From: Rhodobacterales bacterium HKCCSP123
Lineage (GTDB): Bacteria > Pseudomonadota > Alphaproteobacteria > Rhodobacterales > Rhodobacteraceae
Direction: 5' to 3'
Length of the DNA stretch: 64,000 nt
Assembly: GCA_015689745.1 (NCBI GenBank)
Contig: WVSO01000007.1
Location: 31,062-95,061, forward strand
The translations under genes were made by a program, and so were the position numbers. Below, piece by piece: positions 9,483 to 20,895 of the stretch. Each line of letters opens with the position of its first letter. Within the stretch, counting starts at the first letter, position 1. The notes beneath the pieces were generated by a model that did no database searches, was not told where the DNA came from, and saw nothing but the letters and a program-made list of their open reading frames with translations.

Positions 9483-10277
9483 GTGACGAAGCCCATCATC
9501 CATCACATTCCCGTCTGCCCCTTTTCGCAGCGGATCGAGATCCTGCTGGAGCTGAAGGGCCTGCGCGACGCGGTGGACTTCCGCGTCGTCGACATCACCA
9601 AACCGCGCGACCCGGCGCTGCTGGAACTGTCGCGGGGCACCACGGCCCTGCCGATCATGGACCTTGGCGGCGGCCGGGTGCTGAAGGAAAGCCTCGTCAT
9701 CCTGCGCTATGTCGAGGAGGCCTTTCCCGACCCGCAGATCGCCCGGCAGGACCCCTATGAGCGCGGCGTCGAGCGGCTGATGATCGAGCGCTGCGGTGCC
9801 TTCACCATGGCGGGCTACCTGATGGTGATGAACCGCGACCGCGCGCAATCGGCCGCGAAACGCGACGCCGTGATGGAACATTACGCCTGGCTCGACGATT
9901 TCCTGCGCCACCACAACCCGGACGGCACCTTCCTGTTCGAGGGGTTCGGGCTGGCCGACCTTGTCTATACGCCGATGTTCATGCGGTTCTGGTTTCTCGA
10001 GTATTACGAGGGCTTCGACCTGCCCACCGGGCCCGGTTTCGACCGGGTGCGCCGGTGGCGCGATGCCTGCCTCGCACATCCCGCGGCTCAGCAGGTCAGC
10101 TACGACGAGATCGTCAAGCTCTACTACGACTATGCCGTCGGTCTTGGAAACGGCGCGCTGGCCGAAGGCCGGAGCCGCTCGAGCTTCGTCTTCGAGCCGC
10201 ATTGGCGCCACCGCCCGATGCCGCCGAAGGACAAGTATGACCGCATCGCCTCCGATACCGAGCTGGGGCTGATCTGA
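9483..10277 (+). CDS. Glutathione S-transferase family protein
   Basis: 264 residues with a thioredoxin-fold N-terminal domain (HHIPVCPFSQRIEILLELKG, a CPFS redox-type site) and an all-helical C-terminal domain. The GTG at 9483 is chosen because AGGAG lies a few bases upstream (gacaggagacccgc) and the GST domain begins at once. The long frame upstream overlaps the divergent SDR and is not believed. The CPFS site suggests an omega- or beta-like thiol transferase. It is a single-gene unit. Confidence 0.85.
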   Translation: MTKPIIHHIPVCPFSQRIEILLELKGLRDAVDFRVVDITKPRDPALLELSRGTTALPIMDLGGGRVLKESLVILRYVEEAFPDPQIARQDPYERGVERLMIERCGAFTMAGYLMVMNRDRAQSAAKRDAVMEHYAWLDDFLRHHNPDGTFLFEGFGLADLVYTPMFMRFWFLEYYEGFDLPTGPGFDRVRRWRDACLAHPAAQQVSYDEIVKLYYDYAVGLGNGALAEGRSRSSFVFEPHWRHRPMPPKDKYDRIASDTELGLI

Positions 10278-10351
10278 CAGGCGCCTTGGGTCACGATCCC
10301 TGACCCGATTGGGGGTTTTCAAGCGGCGCGGGATGGGTATTCTCCGCGCCC

Positions 10352-10438
10352 ATGACGACGCAGACCCATATCGCGACCCTTGCGGCCCCCCGGGCCCGTC
10401 TGCCGCTGCGTGGTCTTCTTCTCCTTAGCCGCCTCTGA
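10352..10438 (+). CDS. leuL: leuA leader peptide (attenuation of leucine synthesis)
   Basis: A 28-codon reading frame that ends RGLLLLSRL, with four consecutive leucine codons (CTT CTT CTC CTT) just before its stop, 73 bases upstream of leuA. Stalling at these codons when charged tRNA-Leu is scarce is the standard basis of leu attenuation. The peptide is too short for normal gene finders. No strong Shine-Dalgarno is visible ahead of the ATG. The position and the leucine run make the assignment strong, though inferred. Confidence 0.82.
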   Translation: MTTQTHIATLAAPRARLPLRGLLLLSRL

Positions 10439-10467
10439 GCGTGCCATTCGGCGCGACCGCTCAGGGG
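10432..10467 (+). promoter_or_regulatory. Attenuator hairpin of the leuA leader
   Basis: CCTCTGAGCG (10432-10441) pairs over 10 bases, one G-T included, with CGCTCAGGGG (10458-10467). The 5' arm includes the leader stop codon, so a ribosome at the leader end would block it. No T run follows, so it may be the alternative (antiterminator) stem or act without a classical terminator. Inferred from pairing only. Confidence 0.5.
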
Positions 10468-10511
10468 AGGGACAGCGCCGGAGACACGCACTCAGCTAAG
10501 GACTACACGAC

Positions 10512-13344
<2,833 letters not shown>

Positions 13345-13386
13345 GACCCGACCAAGCCCCCTGCGCGGCCTGCCAGAAGGAGCGAC

Positions 13387-14340
13387 ATGGCACGGGACCC
13401 GTATGACGCGACCCATACCCGCCCCGTCCGGCGCTTGCTGGTGACGGTTCTGGTGTTGTTGCTGGTCGCCCTCGTCCTGGTCTGGCGCATCGACAATCCC
13501 CGCGTCGAGCGCATCCGCGCCGCCATCGTCGACCGCGTGGTGCCGAACATGGAATGGGCGATGGCCCCCGTGACGGGCCTGGCGCGGATGCTGGACGACT
13601 TCCAGAGCTACGCACGCCTCTACGAGCAGAACCAGCAATTGCGCCGCGAGTTGCAGCAGATGCGCGCCTGGCGCGAGGCCGCGCTTCAGCTCGAGCAGGA
13701 AAACGCCCGGCTGCTGGACCTCAACCGCGTGCAGCTGGACCCGGAGCTGACCTTCGTCACCGGGATCGTCATGGCCGATTCTGGCAGCCCTTTCCGGCGC
13801 TCGGTGCTTCTGAACGTGGGGGCACGGGATGGCATCCTCGACGGGTGGGCAACGATGGACGGCCTGGGCGTGGTCGGCCGGATATCGGGCGTGGGCGAGC
13901 GCACGGCGCGCGTCCTGCTTATGACCGACTCCAACAGCCGCGTTCCCGTAACGATCCAGCCCTCGGGGCAACAGGCGCTCCTGATGGGGGACAACACGCA
14001 GACGCCGATCCTCGAGTTTCTGGAAACACCCGAGGATATCAGCGCGGGCGACCGCATCGTCACCTCGGGCGACGGCGGCCTCTTTCCGCCCGGCCTGCTG
14101 GTGGGCCAGGTCATCGAAACGACCGACCGCCGCCTGCGCGCGCGGCTGGCGGCCGACATGGCGCGGCTGAGTTTCCTGCGCGTGATGCGCAGCCATCCCG
14201 GCACCGCGCTCGAGGATCCGGGCGACCTGATCGGCCCGCCATGGCCACCGCCCGAGGGCTTCGTGCTGCCTCCCGGCGTCTCACCTCAACCGCGCCCCGA
14301 CCAGGCCGCGCGGCTCTCGCGTGAAGGGGTGCTGGAATGA
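13387..14340 (+). CDS. mreC: Rod-shape-determining protein MreC
   Basis: 317 residues. A cytoplasmic tail precedes one membrane helix (about residues 18-35), then a coiled coil rich in E/Q/L (about 80-120) and the periplasmic beta domains (NVGARDGILDGWATM, GDRIVTSGDGGLFPPGLLVG). The C-terminal tail is proline-rich. It links MreB to PBP2 in the periplasm. AGAAGGAG stands before the ATG, and its stop overlaps the mreD start. Confidence 0.95.
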   Translation: MARDPYDATHTRPVRRLLVTVLVLLLVALVLVWRIDNPRVERIRAAIVDRVVPNMEWAMAPVTGLARMLDDFQSYARLYEQNQQLRRELQQMRAWREAALQLEQENARLLDLNRVQLDPELTFVTGIVMADSGSPFRRSVLLNVGARDGILDGWATMDGLGVVGRISGVGERTARVLLMTDSNSRVPVTIQPSGQQALLMGDNTQTPILEFLETPEDISAGDRIVTSGDGGLFPPGLLVGQVIETTDRRLRARLAADMARLSFLRVMRSHPGTALEDPGDLIGPPWPPPEGFVLPPGVSPQPRPDQAARLSREGVLE

Positions 14341-14867
14341 ACGCTCTCACCTCTCCCCGGCACGTCTGGAGTTACCGGGGTCTCTTTCTGGTGCTCTGCC
14401 TCCTGGTGATCTCGTTCAAGATCCTTCCGCTCGGCCTTGACGACTACGGCGTCCCGGGGCCGGACCTTCTGCTGGCGCTGACGCTGGCATGGCTCCTCCG
14501 CCAGCCCGCCGTCGTGCCGATCGGGTCCATCCTGGTCGTGTTCCTGCTGGCGGATTTCCTGTTCCAGCGTCCCCCTGGCCTCTGGACGCTCCTCGTGATC
14601 GTGGTCTCGGAAAGCCTGCGCCGGCGCCGGCTGACAATGACCGAGTTTCCCTTTCTCGTGGAATGGTCGGCCTTCGCCGGCGCGGTCTTCACGATGATCA
14701 TCCTGAACCGGCTGGCACTCTGGCTGCTGATGGTGGATCCGCCGTCGCTCGGCCTGTCGCTCGCTCACGGGATTGTCACCGCGGCGATCTACCCGCCGGT
14801 CGTGGCCGTCTCGATATTCCTCTTCGGTCTGCGTAAGATCGGACCCGCAGAAGCCGAGGCCCTGTAG
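14337..14867 (+). CDS. mreD: Rod-shape-determining protein MreD
   Basis: 176-residue membrane protein with about five hydrophobic helices, the usual size and place for MreD. The start ATG overlaps the mreC stop (ATGA), so the two are translationally coupled. MreD is poorly conserved and is assigned mainly on position, topology and the PDLLLALTLAWLLR stretch. Confidence 0.92.
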   Translation: MNALTSPRHVWSYRGLFLVLCLLVISFKILPLGLDDYGVPGPDLLLALTLAWLLRQPAVVPIGSILVVFLLADFLFQRPPGLWTLLVIVVSESLRRRRLTMTEFPFLVEWSAFAGAVFTMIILNRLALWLLMVDPPSLGLSLAHGIVTAAIYPPVVAVSIFLFGLRKIGPAEAEAL

Positions 14868-14871
14868 CCCC

Positions 14872-16824
14872 ATGAAACGCACCCAGAAGGACACGGAGGA
14901 CAGCGCGCGCCAGATCGGGCGGCGGAGCCTCCTGCTGGGCGGCATCTTCGTGGGCACCGGCGCGGTCCTGGCCGCTCGGATGCGCTACCTGCAGGTCGAA
15001 CGCGCCGACGATTTCCGCCTTCTCGCCGAGGAAAACCGGATCAACATCCGCCTTCTTCCGCCCGCCCGCGGCCTGATCTTCGATCGCGGCGGCGTTCTGT
15101 TGGCCGCGAACGAGCAGAACTACCGCATCACGCTTGTGCGCGAGGATGCGGGCGACGTGGATGCCGTGTTGGCCGAACTTGCGCGGATCGTGAACCTGGA
15201 CCTCGTGACGCTCGACCGCGCGCGGCGGGAGATCGACCGCCGCCCGCCCTTCGTGCCGGTGACCGTCGCCGACCGGCTCAGCTGGGCCGAAGTGAGCGCG
15301 GTCGCCGTCAACGCACCGGCTTTGCCCGGCGTCAACCCCGAGGTCGGCCTCAGCCGCATCTACCCGATGGGGGGCGATTTCGCTCATGTCGTGGGCTACG
15401 TCGGTCCGGTCTCGGACTACTACCTCGAACAGACCGGCGACACCGATCCGGTCCTGCAGATCCCCGATTTCCAGGTGGGGCGGAACAATGTCGAGGCGCG
15501 CATGGAGCACACGCTTCGCGGGCGCGCGGGCACCAAGCGGGTCGAAGTGAACGCCGGCGGTCGGGTCATGCGCGAGCTTGACCGCGACCCGCCGGAGCCC
15601 GGCTCGGATGTCCAGTTGACCATCGACGCAGGGCTGCAGAACTACGTCGAGGCGCGGCTTTCAGGGCAAAGCGCGGGATCGGTGGTGCTGGATTGCGAGA
15701 CGGGGGAGATCCTCGCGCTGGCCTCGGCCCCGACGTACGATCCCAACCTCTTCGTGCGCGGCATCTCCACCGCGGCCTGGACGGACCTGAACGAAGATCC
15801 CTACCGCCCGCTGGCGAACAAGGCGACCCAGGGTCTCTACCCGCCGGGATCGACCTACAAGATGATCGTGGCGCTCGCGGCGCTCGAGGCCGGCGTCGTC
15901 ACACCGGAGGAAACCGTCAACTGCCCCGGCCACATGGAGGTCGGAAACCGCAGGTTCCACTGCTGGCGTCGTGACGGCCACGGGCGGGTCAACCTGGTCG
16001 AAAGCATCAGCCAGAGCTGCGACGTCTATTATTACGAGCTGGCTCAGCGCGTGGGGATCGAGGCCATCTCCGAAATGGCGCGCCGCCTCGGATGCGGGGT
16101 GCGGCACGACCTTCCGCTGTCAGGCATCGCCGAGGGGTTGGCGCCGACGATGCAGTGGAAGATGCAGAACCGTGGCGCGCAATGGGTGGTGGGCGACACG
16201 CTGAACGCCTCGATCGGCCAGGGTTTCGTCCTCTCCTCGCCGCTGCACCTCGCGGTGATGACCGCACGGCTGGCCACGGGGCGCGAGATCGTGCCGTCGA
16301 TCATCCGCTCGGTCGACGGGGTCAGCCAGCTGCCGCCGCCGGCCGCGGAGATGGGCTTCGATGCGAGGCATCTGGACCAGGTTCACCGCGGCATGTGGAA
16401 CGTGAACAACGACCGGCGTGGCACGGCCTATGGTGCCAGGGTCGAGGTCGCGGACTACAAGATCGCCGGCAAGACGGGCACCAGCCAGGTGCGCAATATC
16501 TCGGCCGCCGAGCGCGCCGCGGGCGTCATCCGCAACGAGGACCTTCCGTGGGAGCGGCGCGATCACGCGCTCTACGTGGGCTACGCCCCCTATGACAACC
16601 CGCGCTACGCCTGCGCGGTGATCGTCGAGCATGGCGGTGGCGGCTCGGCCGTGGCCGCCCCCATCGCGCGCGACATCCTTCTGCGCGCGCAGCTTGGCGA
16701 GGTGCCCCCGCCCGAGCTTTACCCGGTCGGCCAGCGCCGCGACATCGAGCGGATGCATCGCGAGCTTCCGATCCTGCCGCAGCCCCCCGTTCCGACGGGA
16801 CGCACCGTGCGGAGCCAGGCATGA
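14872..16824 (+). CDS. mrdA: Penicillin-binding protein 2 (elongation transpeptidase)
   Basis: 650 residues. A short cytoplasmic start and one membrane anchor (about residues 21-38) come first, then the pedestal domain and the transpeptidase. Active-site motifs are PGSTYK (Ser327, Lys330), SCD (382-384) and KTGT (534-537). It cross-links peptidoglycan during side-wall growth with RodA. It follows mreD by four bases and its stop overlaps the rodA start (ATGA). Confidence 0.96.
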   Translation: MKRTQKDTEDSARQIGRRSLLLGGIFVGTGAVLAARMRYLQVERADDFRLLAEENRINIRLLPPARGLIFDRGGVLLAANEQNYRITLVREDAGDVDAVLAELARIVNLDLVTLDRARREIDRRPPFVPVTVADRLSWAEVSAVAVNAPALPGVNPEVGLSRIYPMGGDFAHVVGYVGPVSDYYLEQTGDTDPVLQIPDFQVGRNNVEARMEHTLRGRAGTKRVEVNAGGRVMRELDRDPPEPGSDVQLTIDAGLQNYVEARLSGQSAGSVVLDCETGEILALASAPTYDPNLFVRGISTAAWTDLNEDPYRPLANKATQGLYPPGSTYKMIVALAALEAGVVTPEETVNCPGHMEVGNRRFHCWRRDGHGRVNLVESISQSCDVYYYELAQRVGIEAISEMARRLGCGVRHDLPLSGIAEGLAPTMQWKMQNRGAQWVVGDTLNASIGQGFVLSSPLHLAVMTARLATGREIVPSIIRSVDGVSQLPPPAAEMGFDARHLDQVHRGMWNVNNDRRGTAYGARVEVADYKIAGKTGTSQVRNISAAERAAGVIRNEDLPWERRDHALYVGYAPYDNPRYACAVIVEHGGGGSAVAAPIARDILLRAQLGEVPPPELYPVGQRRDIERMHRELPILPQPPVPTGRTVRSQA

Positions 16825-17960
16825 GCTTTCTCGAATACAACGTGAAATCCACGCCCTCGGGCTGGCGCAAGGTGCTCTATCTCAACTGGGCGCTGATCCT
16901 TTTGCTGATCGCGGTGTCGAGCGTCGGATTCCTGATGCTCTACTCGGTCGCGGGCGGCAATTTCGACCGCTGGGCCGAACCGCAGCTCGAACGCTTCGTC
17001 CTCGGCCTTGTCGCCATGCTGATCGTGGCGATGGTGCCGATCTGGTTCTGGCGCAACATGTCGGGCCTCGCTTACGGCATTTCGGTGCTCCTTCTGCTCT
17101 ACGTGGAATTCTTCGGCTCGGTCGGCATGGGGGCGCAGCGCTGGATCGACCTCGGCTTCATGAGGCTGCAACCTTCGGAGCTGACCAAGATCACCGTCGT
17201 CATGATCCTCGCGGCCTATTACGACTGGCTCGACCTGTCGAAGAAATCGCGCCCCCTCTACGTGCTGATCCCGCTGCTGCTGATCGGCATCCCGACCTTC
17301 CTGACCTTCATGCAGCCCGACCTCGGGACCGCGCTCCTGATCCTCATCGGCGGCGGCGCGGTGATGTTCGTGGCGGGCGTGCACTGGGCGTATTTCGCCG
17401 GCGTGATCGCGGCGGGCGTGGGGGCGGTGACGGCGGTCTTCACCTCGCGCGGAACGCCCTGGCAACTCCTTCAGGATTACCAGTACCGCCGGATCGACAC
17501 CTTCCTCGACCCCACCTCGGACCCGCTTGGCGCCGGCTACCACATCACGCAAAGCCAGATCGCGCTGGGATCTGGCGGCTGGACCGGGCGCGGCTTCATG
17601 GAAGGCACGCAGAGCCGCCTGAACTTCCTGCCCGAGAAACACACGGATTTCATCTTCACGACGCTGGCCGAGGAATTCGGCTTCGTCGGCGCGGCGTCGC
17701 TTCTGACGCTCTACATCCTGATCCTCGTCTTCTGCATCGCGACCGCGCTCATGAACAGGGACCGCTACGCATCGCTTCTGGTGATGGGAATCGCAGTGGC
17801 CTTCTTCCTCTATTTCGCGATCAACATGGCGATGGTGATGGGCCTCGCCCCGGTGGTCGGCGTGCCGCTGCCGCTGGTCAGCTACGGCGGTTCGGCGATG
17901 CTGGTCTTGATGGTGGCCTTCGGTCTGGTGCAAAGCGCGCATATTCATCGCCCGCGCTGA
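16821..17960 (+). CDS. mrdB: Peptidoglycan glycosyltransferase RodA (SEDS family)
   Basis: 379 residues with about ten membrane helices, SEDS fold. The family stretches PSELTKI, MQPDLGTAL, GGWTGRGFMEGTQSRLNFLPE and LPLVSYGGSA are all present. It polymerises lipid II together with PBP2. The ATG overlaps the mrdA stop, and the N terminus MSFLEYNVKSTPSGWRKVL is cytoplasmic. It closes the shape cluster; the next gene is 13 bases on but metabolic. Confidence 0.96.
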   Translation: MSFLEYNVKSTPSGWRKVLYLNWALILLLIAVSSVGFLMLYSVAGGNFDRWAEPQLERFVLGLVAMLIVAMVPIWFWRNMSGLAYGISVLLLLYVEFFGSVGMGAQRWIDLGFMRLQPSELTKITVVMILAAYYDWLDLSKKSRPLYVLIPLLLIGIPTFLTFMQPDLGTALLILIGGGAVMFVAGVHWAYFAGVIAAGVGAVTAVFTSRGTPWQLLQDYQYRRIDTFLDPTSDPLGAGYHITQSQIALGSGGWTGRGFMEGTQSRLNFLPEKHTDFIFTTLAEEFGFVGAASLLTLYILILVFCIATALMNRDRYASLLVMGIAVAFFLYFAINMAMVMGLAPVVGVPLPLVSYGGSAMLVLMVAFGLVQSAHIHRPR

Positions 17961-17973
17961 CAGGAGACCGCCA

Positions 17974-18909
17974 ATGACCACCATCCTCTTTGCCGCCAAG
18001 TCCGAGCGCTGGGATACCTATGAAACCCCCTTGCGCACGGCGCTGTCCGAGGTGGGCCTGGGCAAGGCGACCCTGACGACCGAGGCCGATCCGGCAGAGG
18101 TCGACTACATCGTCTACGCCCCGAACAGCGGACTGACCGATTTCACCCCCTACACACGGCTCAAGGCGGTCCTGAACCTCTGGGCGGGGGTCGAGGACGT
18201 GGTGGGCAACCCCACGCTGAACGTGCCGCTCGCGCGCATGGTCGATGCCGGGCTGACCGAGGGGATGGTGGAATGGGTCACGGGCCATGTCCTGCGCCAC
18301 CATCTCGGGATGGACCGCTACATCCACGGGCAGGACGGGGTCTGGCGCGCGGGCACAGCGCCGCCGCTCGCCCGTGACCGGACCGTGGCGATGCTGGGCC
18401 TTGGCGAACTTGGCTCGGCCGCGGCGCGGATGCTGGCGCAACTGAACTTCCGCACGCTCGGCTGGTCGCGCAGCCCGAAGGAGATCGCGGGCGTCGAGAC
18501 GCATCATGGGCCCGACGGGCTGGACACCGTCCTGAAACAGGCCGAGATCGCGGTTCTGCTGCTGCCCGACACGCCCGCGACGGAGAACACGCTGGATGCC
18601 GGGCGCCTTGCCCTGATGCCCGAGGGCGCGGTGATCCTGAACCCGGGCCGTGGCCCGCTGATCGACGACGATGCGCTGATTGCAGCGCTCGACAGCGGCC
18701 GGATCGGGCATGCGACGCTCGACACGTTCCGCACCGAACCCCTGCCGGCAGACCACCCCTACTGGGCGCATCCCCGCGTCACCGTCACCCCGCACATCGC
18801 CAGTGAAACGCGTGCGCCCTCCGCCTCGCGCGCCATTGCCGAGAACATCCGCCGGGGCGAGGCCGGGGAACCCTTCCTCCACCTCGTCGACCGGGGCAGG
18901 GGCTACTGA
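17974..18909 (+). CDS. ghrA: Glyoxylate/hydroxypyruvate reductase A-like D-2-hydroxyacid dehydrogenase
   Basis: 311 residues, NAD(P)-binding fold with GLGELGSAAARML. The catalytic arginine, glutamate and histidine of the D-2-hydroxyacid dehydrogenases sit in LNPGRGPLIDD, FRTEPLP and VTPHIASET. Length and the short N-terminal catalytic half match GhrA-type reductases, which turn glyoxylate or hydroxypyruvate into glycolate or glycerate. It is only 13 bases after rodA and may be read through from it. AGGAG precedes the ATG. Confidence 0.85.
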   Translation: MTTILFAAKSERWDTYETPLRTALSEVGLGKATLTTEADPAEVDYIVYAPNSGLTDFTPYTRLKAVLNLWAGVEDVVGNPTLNVPLARMVDAGLTEGMVEWVTGHVLRHHLGMDRYIHGQDGVWRAGTAPPLARDRTVAMLGLGELGSAAARMLAQLNFRTLGWSRSPKEIAGVETHHGPDGLDTVLKQAEIAVLLLPDTPATENTLDAGRLALMPEGAVILNPGRGPLIDDDALIAALDSGRIGHATLDTFRTEPLPADHPYWAHPRVTVTPHIASETRAPSASRAIAENIRRGEAGEPFLHLVDRGRGY

Positions 18910-19078
18910 CCGCGCGCGGACCTGCCCATCTTCATCCCGCAAATATGGCCGCCGGAGGCATCCGACACGGCCGCCCTTCGAGCCGCCGTCCGCCGGGACC
19001 GGCCCGCGACGCCATCCATGGCAATGCGCCGCAAGGAGGGCGCCAGAGGCGCCTGACGCGTGGCGCCCCCTCCCCGTC

Positions 19079-19861
19079 CTAGCGCAGCCTCGGCGGCGCG
19101 TCGGGGTCCATGCCGGGCGCGGCCCCGGGCAGCTGTTCGGCCTTCGGTGCCTCGGGCAGGTCGAAGCGCAGGCCCACCCGCGCCAGCCGCGCCGCGACCG
19201 GGTCGGAGGCGCGGAAGAAGCCCACGTCGAGCGACCCTGCCTCGACGCCCGAAAAGGTCAGCGCGTCGCCGATGGCGCGGGCAAGCGACGGCTCGGCACC
19301 CGGCAGTGGATCGACGAACGCCATCAGGTGCCCGCGCCGCCCGCCCGCGTAGGTCGCCGCCACCAGGTAGGCCATCCGCGCCAGCCCCTCGGCCGTCGCA
19401 AGCCGCGCATCGAGCGCGGTCAGAAGACCCTCGGGCAGGCCCGCCGGCGCGGCCAGTTGCTCGGGGCGCTCTTCCACCTCCTCGGGCGCGGCCTCGAGGG
19501 TCGCGGCCAGCCAGTCGACCGATCCCGCCTCGATCAGGATCGAGGAGGGCGCGACGCCGAGGTTGACCCCCAGCCCGATCCCCTGCCCCGCCAGCATCCC
19601 GGCCAGCGCCCGCCCCGAAAGCGCCGCATAGGGCGCGGCCCCTTCGGCGAAGCGGGTCAGCCGCTCCTCCCGGTCGAAGACAAGTGCGAAGGTTTGCCCC
19701 TCGACGGGGAAGAGTGCGGGGCGGATCCGGTCGCCCTCGGGCTCGGCCTCGAGCATCAGGAACAACTCGGAGCCGGCGAGCCTGTCGTAGAAGCGCAGCC
19801 GGGCAGCGTCATCCTCGGGCGATGCCTCCATCGCGGCATGGGCGTGATCGAGCGGCGTCAT
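19079..19861 (-). CDS. SseB-like protein
   Basis: 260 residues, with an N-terminal segment like the SseB enhanced-serine-sensitivity domain (LFLMLEAEPEGDRIRPALFP, DREERLTRFAEG) and a second alpha/beta part at the C terminus. No catalytic motif is recognisable. The ATG at 19859-19861 overlaps the stop of the uracil-DNA glycosylase gene (ATGA), so both come from one transcript. The role of SseB proteins outside enterobacteria is unknown. Confidence 0.7.
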   Translation of the reverse strand: MTPLDHAHAAMEASPEDDAARLRFYDRLAGSELFLMLEAEPEGDRIRPALFPVEGQTFALVFDREERLTRFAEGAAPYAALSGRALAGMLAGQGIGLGVNLGVAPSSILIEAGSVDWLAATLEAAPEEVEERPEQLAAPAGLPEGLLTALDARLATAEGLARMAYLVAATYAGGRRGHLMAFVDPLPGAEPSLARAIGDALTFSGVEAGSLDVGFFRASDPVAARLARVGLRFDLPEAPKAEQLPGAAPGMDPDAPPRLR

Positions 19862-20445
19862 CTGTCCAGCACCTCGCGAATCCGGGCCCTGAGGACCGGC
19901 AGCAGCTCGGCCTCGAACCAGGTGTTCCTCTTCAGCCACGCGGTATTGCGCCAGGAGGGATGCGGCAAGGGGAAGACCTCGGGCGCATGGTCGCGCCAGC
20001 GCGCGACGCGCTCGGTGACGCCCATCCGCCCGCCGAGATGCCAACCCTGCGCATGGGCTCCGATCAGAAGCGTCAGGTCCACGCCCGCGAGCATCTCCAT
20101 CGCCCGCGCCCGCCAGGTCTCGGCGCAAAGGCGCGGCGGCGCGAGGTCGGCACCCCTGGCGTCGTAGCCGGGAAAGCAGAAGGCCATGGGCACGATCGCG
20201 ATGCGCGCGCGGTCGTAGAAGGTTGCCCTGTCCACGCCCATCCAGTCGCGCAAACGATCCCCCGAACGGTCGTGAAACGGGATGCCCGCCTCGTGGACGC
20301 GCAGGCCGGGCGCCTGTCCGGCGACCAGGATGCGCGCGCCGGGACCGAACCAGACGACCGGGTTCGGCGCGTGGCCGGTGGCCGTCGCCGCGAAGCGCGC
20401 GGAGCAGAGGCGGCAGGCGGCGATCTCTGAGCGGAGGTCGGACAT
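19858..20445 (-). CDS. Uracil-DNA glycosylase family protein (family-4-like, FeS)
   Basis: 195 residues. Motif A-like GQAPGLRVHEAGIPFHDRSG and motif B-like LPHPSWRN mark the uracil-DNA glycosylase superfamily. Cysteines at 11, 14, 90 and 107 have the spacing of the [4Fe-4S] ligands of family 4 enzymes. Family 4 removes uracil from DNA. The start chosen is the ATG at 20443-20445 (MSDLRSEIAACRLC); upstream extension would run into the divergent ArsR gene. Confidence 0.85.
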   Translation of the reverse strand: MSDLRSEIAACRLCSARFAATATGHAPNPVVWFGPGARILVAGQAPGLRVHEAGIPFHDRSGDRLRDWMGVDRATFYDRARIAIVPMAFCFPGYDARGADLAPPRLCAETWRARAMEMLAGVDLTLLIGAHAQGWHLGGRMGVTERVARWRDHAPEVFPLPHPSWRNTAWLKRNTWFEAELLPVLRARIREVLDR

Positions 20446-20519
20446 GCGGCAGAGATAGGGCCCTCGACCGGCACGGGCCATGCCCTGCGGCACAGGGACC
20501 GCTCGACAGCCGGAATACA

Positions 20520-20537
20520 TTTCTATAAAAATAGAAA
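20520..20537. promoter_or_regulatory. Inverted repeat operator of the ArsR-type gene
   Basis: TTTCTAT-AAAA-ATAGAAA, a perfect 7-4-7 dyad that ends one base before the ArsR ATG. It contains a possible -10 element (TATAAA, 20524-20529). A repressor bound here would block its own promoter. There is no room for a Shine-Dalgarno, so the mRNA may be leaderless. Confidence 0.65.
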
Positions 20538-20538
20538 C

Positions 20539-20895
20539 ATGAAAACGACTCAACCGCCCCTTCCCGAACTGACCCTTGCCGCCACGGCCTTTGCCGCACT
20601 GGGGTCGGAACATCGTCTGGCGATCCTGCGCAGGCTTGTCCGCGCCGGTCCGCAGGGCCTTCCGATCGGCGATCTGGGCGAGGCGGTGGGGGTGACCGGC
20701 TCGGTTCTGACCCATCACCTCAGACAACTCGTGTCGGCGGGCCTCGTCATGCAGAGGCGCGACGGGCGGCGCATCCTGTCCTCGGTCGACATCGCCGCCG
20801 TCGAGGCGCTGTCGCGCTTTCTCGTTTCCGAATGCTGCGCCGATCTCGGCGGGCATATCCCACAGGCAAGAAGACCGGACCATCGCCATGGCTGA
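20539..20895 (+). CDS. ArsR/SmtB-family transcriptional regulator
   Basis: 118-residue winged-helix protein: ALGSEHRLAILRRLVRAG, then the recognition helix region GSVLTHHLRQLVSAGLVMQRRDG. A cysteine pair (SECC) near residues 98-101 and an HRH tail could bind metal or arsenite, but the classical ELCVCDL site is absent. It probably represses itself and the permease, whose start it overlaps by eight bases, through the dyad at 20520-20537. Confidence 0.88.
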   Translation: MKTTQPPLPELTLAATAFAALGSEHRLAILRRLVRAGPQGLPIGDLGEAVGVTGSVLTHHLRQLVSAGLVMQRRDGRRILSSVDIAAVEALSRFLVSECCADLGGHIPQARRPDHRHG

